From Isoetes taiwanensis (Eukaryota > Streptophyta > Lycopodiopsida > Isoetales > Isoetaceae), in assembly GCA_021234155.1 (NCBI GenBank), contig JAJEKV010000052.1, positions 805,933 to 869,932 of the forward strand: DNA of 64,000 nucleotides. The letters are read 5' to 3'. Position 1 is the first letter of the stretch; every line of letters starts with the position of its first letter. Positions 59,165 to 64,000 of the stretch are shown piece after piece. The position numbers were made by a program, and so were the translations under genes. The notes below the pieces were generated by a model. That model had not been told where the DNA came from and did no database searches. It saw only the letters and a program-made list of their open reading frames with translations.

Positions 59165-59960
59165 AATTCAGTAGTTGTGGACATCATGGAGACATGGGAA
59201 CACCCAGGCCACATGCTGCCCGATCTGCCAGGATACCAGCATTTTTCAGTGTTCAATGGTCGTACAGGGAGACGTGGGCACGGTGGGGTCGCCTGCTACT
59301 ACTGGGTAGCCTTGGCACATTTGGTTTCCCTCCAAAAGACCGCCAGCCATAACCGCTACTTGTGGGTCCGAGAGCACCACCTGGTGGAGATCCTCTCTTC
59401 CTAGCTGCTTGCTACTTTCCCTATGCAGAGAGTCCCTTATATCACAGCCACCCAGAGGTGGACAGGATGGACCCGTATATCTATATGATGACATACAGCA
59501 GCACAAGCGGATGGGCAGAGTCATGCTCCTTGGAGACTTCAATGCGTGGATAGGGGTGGAATAGGCCATGCAGCTAGACCCCTCGCGCGAATGGCGTCTT
59601 TGCGATTGCGTCCGCCAGAGGCGGCTTGCCCGCGGCACTTTCGGATGACCGGTCAGGTCACCCCGCCGAAAGACAATTGCTCCTCATGTATCTTTGATGC
59701 GCTCATATGCAATGGCCCCTTCCTTTGGTACACTTGTAGACAGGACAATCACGTCGGCGGAACTAGTGTTGTGGATTATGTCATAGTGGCTTGCGCGGGA
59801 TGTACACCTTGTCAGCCATTTTCCGTCGTCGCAGCGGGCGGTCGGGCGAGGAGGCCGATTTCGGATCACCTCCCACTCTATGCTTTGGCTGGCCAGCCCG
59901 GCCGTTCACGGCCCCCGTGCGCAGCACCTTGCGGGCTACCGGTTGTGCTTGGATTATGGG
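59165..59960 (+). pseudogene. LINE AP-like endonuclease domain
   Basis: In order: IMETWEHPGHMLPDLPGYQH, with the Glu of the ETW motif (59188-59250); RGHGGVACYY near 59275-59300; ACYFPYAE near 59410; LGDFNA at 59528-59545 (catalytic Asp-Asn pair); SVVDYVIV near 59765; and SDHLPL at about 59861-59880 (final Asp-His). These are the conserved blocks of the exonuclease/endonuclease/phosphatase fold that nicks target DNA for target-primed reverse transcription. Frameshifts separate the blocks (59177-59404, 59362-59553, 59546-60136). The minus-strand LINE at 30.4-33.0 kb shares the first and fourth blocks. Confidence 0.85.
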
Positions 59961-60499
59961 CGGAGGGTTACGCCCGACATGCTCTGAAGCCCTCCCGACG
60001 GCAGTTCGTGGGCCCCTGCACGCTAGAGCGACAAACCGACCAGCTGGTTGAGCTCCCACCGAGCAGGCGAGCCGGGTGCTTTGGGAGACCTCCCCACACT
60101 AGAATCGAGGCCGCCAACCACCGTTACAAGCGGTGAGTGTAAGGAACGAACGCCGCACTCAGATCTCATCGTGGATCCGACACCGAAATTTCGCAGCCAC
60201 GACCATTGCGCGCCTTCCTCAAGGAACAAAGGCAAGGTACCCGGCAAGGCACCAAGGAGAAACGTTCGGCCTACTAGGCGCCCACCCAAGAACTTTCGCG
60301 GTAGGGGTACTCTGAAGCCAGCCGCGGCCTACGAGGAACATCCGGCGAGCAATGGGAGTGCGGTACAATGGCTTTATGATCCCGGAACATTGCAGCCAGA
60401 TGTGCCCCCGGCGCAGATGGGCCTACCGCGGTGATCACGAGAAAGAAGATGTCAAAGAGGCCTGATACCGGCTAACGGGAAGCGGCCGAACTTAGGCGG

Positions 60500-61336
60500 C
60501 ACATAGCGGAGTTGCTCAAGTGGGCGGGGAGATGCCCCATGGTGCCCGTTCTGCTGCCTTTGTTCAACGTGGTGTGCTGCAAGAGGGTTTTCCCAATCAT
60601 GGACCACAAGCTGGGTTGTTCCGATCTACAAAGGCCGAAGACCCACTTTGTGCTGACCAATTACCGAACCATCATGGTCATTTCGGTGTTTGCCAAAGGC
60701 GTGTCGGGCATTCTCGAGCGATGAGGTAACCCGGATGGGCGAGGCGGAAGTCGGGGCACTTACCAGGCGGGCTTCCGACCCCGACATTCGACCATTAATC
60801 ACATCTTCATACTCAGGGCCCTGGTGAGGGGCGGTAGGAAGCGGGAGGATCTGTCTTCTTTGTTTTGTGGACTTTGCAAAAGCTTTTGACCGCGATTACC
60901 AGGGAAAAGTTGTGGGCGAGATTGCACCATCGGGGCTCCATATGGATCTGCGAGAATGCGGTCTGATTGTCGGCGAGAGTCTGCACGGGCCGCATGCAAC
61001 TGGAAGGAGAGTCATTTGCCAGCAGCATTGGAGTTAGGCAAGGTTGTCTTCTCTCACCCACACTCTTTGGACTTTATATTGACTAGTTGGAAGCCTGGCT
61101 TGCTACCAATGGGGGGGACAGTATACAGCTCTTGCACCAGGTCATCCGGCAGCTCATCTATGCGGATGATGTGGACCTCTTGGCCCATACACCAGAGGGC
61201 ATGCGGGCACACCTTGATGCCACGGACACATTACTCGCCGGCGACGGACATGCGTGTCAACCTGGCTAAGACTAAGGTGGTCCTCATATCCTCCTCACGT
61301 CATCCAGCACCGCTGGCACTCACTTATCAGGGTTAG
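60500..61336 (+). pseudogene. LINE reverse transcriptase
   Basis: Blocks in order: PVLLPLFNVV (near 60545-60575); NYRTIMVISVFAKGVSGILE (about 60660-60720); QAGFRPRHSTINHIFILRAL (about 60760-60820); a CFVDFAKAFD-type motif A across a frameshift (about 60865-60890); a gttaggcaaggttgtctt segment giving VRQGC and LSPTLFGLYI across a shift (61030-61080); QLIYADDVDLLAHTPEGMRA (61147-61206) with the YADD active site intact; and MRVNLAKTKVVLIS (61250-61292). This is the non-LTR RT fold that copies RNA at the nicked target. At least four frameshifts make it inactive as written. Confidence 0.9.
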
Positions 61337-62200
61337 ATGGTAGAGGTCACACCCAGCTACAAGTACCTGGGGGTGGAATTTCCGTCCTCAATGTATTGGG
61401 ATGCATCCATTCGCCTTCGGGTGACCGCAGGTTGGAAGGCAATGTACACAATGCAAAACAATAGTCACATGGCAGAGCTGTATGACTGGGGCCACCAGTC
61501 ACATTTGTTTCGGGCACTGGTGGAGCTAGTTCTTCTGTATGGGGTCGAGGTGTGGGGCCTAGTGGTGTCTTTGGCGACTTGGAACGACTTAGAGCAGGTC
61601 CAGAAGGCATTTTTGACGCGGGCAATGGGGTCAAGCCCTCAGTTCCATATCAGATCTTGTTGCAGGAGGCCGGGATTCATGCCCTGCAGTATGCGACCCT
61701 CGGCAGACACATTGTTTATTAATGAAGGTGGCGGCGATAGGCGACACTCAGCTCCCGCACTTGGCTTACGCTGTGGCGATGAGTCCGCAACAACTCGGGG
61801 CTTGTTGGAAGGACAAGAGAGCCCAGTGGCTGGCGCCTGGAACGTAGACGCACATAGGTGCGTCCAGGTGTACTGCCGCCGGCGGATAGGTTCGAGGGGT
61901 ACTTGGACTCTTGTTTCCGGGAAGCTCGGGACCATCATGCTCTGGAACAGGTAAAGATGGCACGCGACAAACATCACATAAACCCCACCCTAGTTCGAGG
62001 CCCACAGCTCTACCTACGTTCTCAGTTGCCCATGAAGAAGCGCAGGATCATCACGTCCATTCGAGCGAGGGCCCACCATCTTCGGCTTGAGGCAGATTCG
62101 GTGGGTTGGAGAGTCGCCGGGGGCGGGCTTTGTCGTATGCCTGCCCTGGGGGTTGTTGAGGATGAAAGCCATGCCTTCCAGGCATCCGACCTATAGTCGG
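61337..62200 (+). pseudogene. LINE C-terminal domain after RT
   Basis: An open frame (61337-61954) starts VEVTPSYKYLGVEF, the usual block after RT. WDASIRLRVTAGWKAMYTM, FRALVELVLLYGVEVWGLV and WNDLEQVQKAFLTRAMG follow, all typical of LINE RT thumb and post-RT sequence. The later piece has RARAHHLRLEADSVGW and CRMPALGVVEDESHAF (62130-62180), which resembles the Cys/His-containing end of plant LINE proteins with some Cys lost. The fragment at 34.9-35.3 kb is the same region. Confidence 0.85.
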
Positions 62201-62400
62201 TCCGGGCTCCTTCACGTTCCCTTAGTGCGACACTGGTCGCCTACCTGACGAAGCTACTCAAGACGCGTCGGTTCGATCCCTTGGCTCCTACCTCCAGGAG
62301 GTTTTGGATCTGCGGACTCACCTCTGCCCCCGGGTGCCGGGAATTCATGTATATATGTATATTTGTATAGTGCCGCAAAGCTTGCTTGTTCTTCGCGACG
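62201..62400 (+). other. LINE 3' untranslated region
   Basis: ggatctgcggactcacctct near 62308 is shared with 35312 in the truncated copy. A short TATATG/TATTTG repeat at 62347-62369 may be the 3' tail. No long poly(A) is present. The exact end is uncertain; GC-rich sequence continues to about 62500. Confidence 0.5.
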
Positions 62401-62479
62401 GTTTTCCCTCCTGAGGGGGGTTTTTTAATCCGGGTAGCAACGGGCTTGCTGCACCCGTGTAATTTGGGTCCCATAGGCC

Positions 62480-63140
62480 GATTGCCCTCCGCGGACGATA
62501 AAAGAACCTTCCTTCCTTTCTCAGATAAAATCTGCCAAGCATGAGACCTTGTTTGAGCATATGCAGGTGATAATTATATTGCTCTAAAGTAAAATTGGGC
62601 CTGCCTTTGTCACCTCTGCTATGCAAATGAAAGTGCAAACAAAAGATCTGTATGGCAGACCATGTATACAAGCTTGGATCATAATTGCTCTTGTTTCTTT
62701 GCTCTTTGCATAATCTGGGACTTGTGTTGTGCCATAACAAATGTAAAGACAAATTAATTGCAAGATGAGGCTGTTGTACTAGAATGAAGTGCAAATATGA
62801 AAGTATGTTAGATAATGTGTGTTTGTTACTAAAGTAATGAGACGAAATCTTAATTACACAGATCTCTAATTCTATATTACATATTTTGATGATTCACATC
62901 TCAAATGATTATTTGGCATTGTTCTAGTAGGCTTTTGACAGATTTTTATATACATGCAGGATTTGACCATATTGGTACTATCGGGTATTGAAGATCGATT
63001 TCAACATCATTTCAACATATCATGGATTCATTAAGAGCCACCCAGGTTCTGTTGTCAACCCCAGTTCTACCACCCAGATTCATTAAGAGCCACCCAGGCT
63101 CATTAGCAAATTTTAAGATGAACTATTTCGTTTCATTCAG
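62480..63140 (+). other. Presumed intron or intergenic DNA before the Gly/Pro-rich exon
   Basis: AT-rich. It contains a 25-base direct repeat (gattcattaagagccaccc, at 63023 and 63077) and ends in a pyrimidine-rich stretch with AG at 63139-63140 (tcgtttcattcag), a good plant splice acceptor. Confidence 0.4.
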
Positions 63141-63316
63141 GAGTTTTAGCCCGTAGTCCAGGCGGCCCTGGTGGCCCTGGTTTTGGAGGTCTAGGCGGCC
63201 CTGGTGGTCCTAGTTTTGTTGGTCCAGGCAGCTCTGGTGATCCTGGTATTGGTCCTGGCAGTTCAGGTGGTTCTGATTTTGGAGGTCCTGGCAATTTAGG
63301 TTTTGGAAGTCCTTAA
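63141..63316 (+). CDS. Candidate terminal exon, Gly/Pro-rich protein
   Basis: After the acceptor at 63140, one phase is open to TAA at 63314-63316 and reads ...ARSPGGPGGPGFGGLGGPGG, then PSFVGPGSSGDPGIGPG and ends GGPGNLGFGSP. It is a regular repeat of Gly-Gly-Pro/Gly-Pro-Gly with Phe and Ser, nearly free of charged residues. Such tails occur in plant Gly-rich wall or RNA-binding proteins and in prion-like tails. The nucleotide repeat (ggcggccctggtggccctgg) is imperfect, and synonymous variation between units with the phase kept suggests selection on protein. The upstream exon was not found and may lie beyond the LINE. A non-coding minisatellite is the alternative. Confidence 0.45.
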
Positions 63317-64000
63317 ACCTCATGTACAACCCAGTATTTTCATGTAGATGCTATTGTATACCAATATATTCCAATGCAAAATGTGACCATGCGTTTGATG
63401 TTGTTGAATATATATTACTAGCAACAGTCATATTGAAGGCTCTTTCCAGTTTATGGTTAGAAAAGGATTAATAATGATAGGGCTATTATCCATCATAAAG
63501 CACGCAAAATGCGTGTTAATGTTCCATCATCAACTTGATTCTCGAATCTCTGCATTTTGTCAAATTCTATTTCCACTTGAATATTGCTTGCTTGCATGCC
63601 CTAAAGTCCAAACAGCCTGAACTTGGTTGCAGGGTTTATTTCATAGTGCCTTGGATGGCCAACACATTCTTCTAGCATCGATCCTACCCTGATAGGTGGC
63701 CTTCGGCTAAGAAAAAAGGCATTTCATCTTGGTTTTGGTAAGTTTTTGTGGTCCATTTGGGAAAGACACAAACTTCAAAAATTCCAAGGCATCTATTCTA
63801 CTCCTCGTGATCGTCTCGTGCTCAAACTAAAATAGCGATGGCTTATAAGTGCTCTTTCTATTGAGCCGATCGTATTTGTTTTTAATATCTTCAGATTACT
63901 TCATATCCTTAGGCTTCTCTTATGGGACAAGTGCATTGTGCTTGCGGCTCTATTTCTGATGGCTTCAAGTCTATATAATCATATTAATGTTTTAAGAGAA
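63317..64000. other. 3' flank, nothing recognised
   Basis: AT-rich sequence after the candidate stop codon. No canonical AATAAA lies within 100 bases of it. No further gene was recognised to the window end. Confidence 0.45.

Noticed and set aside
62265-62285. tRNA-like ggttcgatccc motif
   Set aside because: It resembles a T-arm but no acceptor, D-arm or anticodon arm can be formed upstream, and it lies within LINE 3' sequence.

Overview
This is eukaryotic nuclear DNA, almost certainly from a land plant with a large, repeat-rich genome. I found no operons, bacterial ribosome binding sites, CRISPR arrays, rRNA or tRNA genes, and no intact host gene. What can be recognised is transposable-element DNA: Ty3/Gypsy chromoviruses, LINEs, a hAT remnant, a CACTA-type MITE, another TIR element and several tandem arrays. 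One chromovirus (44.1-47.3 kb) reads like the group known from fungi, vertebrates and non-seed plants. This is a weak hint of a fern, lycophyte or bryophyte rather than a flowering plant. It is inference only.

Layout. 0-8.9 kb: mostly AT-rich DNA with no recognisable gene, holding a hAT transposase C-terminal remnant (2.5 kb) and small repeats. 8.9-14.3 kb: a tandem array of about six units of ~0.89 kb, each carrying the same basic, Gag-start-like reading frame, intact only in unit 1. 14.3-16.2 kb: a decayed internal region, probably of the same element. 16.6-20.6 kb: an inverted-repeat arm with a perfect 24-bp palindrome, a two-copy ~0.67-kb tandem repeat and an older two-copy ~0.57-kb repeat. 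21.6-30.4 kb: a badly decayed Ty3/Gypsy chromovirus with two unequal LTRs. 30.4-33.0 kb: a LINE on the minus strand. 34.9-35.3 kb: a plus-strand 3' fragment of the same LINE family. 35.5-35.8 kb: a short element with 28-bp TIRs. 37.6-40.1 kb: first copy of a 2.5-kb duplicated segment. 44.1-47.3 kb: a better preserved chromovirus lacking its 5' half, with a 3' LTR that contains a perfect four-module heat-shock element and a TATA box. 47.3-47.5 kb: a CACTA-like MITE. 53.1-55.6 kb: second copy of the 2.5-kb segment, in circularly permuted order. 57.4-62.4 kb: a near full-length LINE (endonuclease, reverse transcriptase, C-terminal domain) of the same family as the other two. 63.14-63.32 kb: a Gly/Pro-rich terminal-exon candidate, the only plausible piece of a host gene.

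The recognisable coding sequences are retroelement polyproteins: protease, reverse transcriptase, RNase H, integrase and chromodomain for the LTR elements, endonuclease plus reverse transcriptase for the LINEs. All are broken by stops and frameshifts. Related copies differ mainly by short indels rather than substitutions. That could be old decay or consensus error in a noisy long-read assembly, so pseudogene calls should be read with that in mind.

The points most worth following up are the circularly permuted 2.5-kb duplication (an extrachromosomal-circle signature), the heat-shock element in the chromovirus LTR, and the gag-start-like tandem array.
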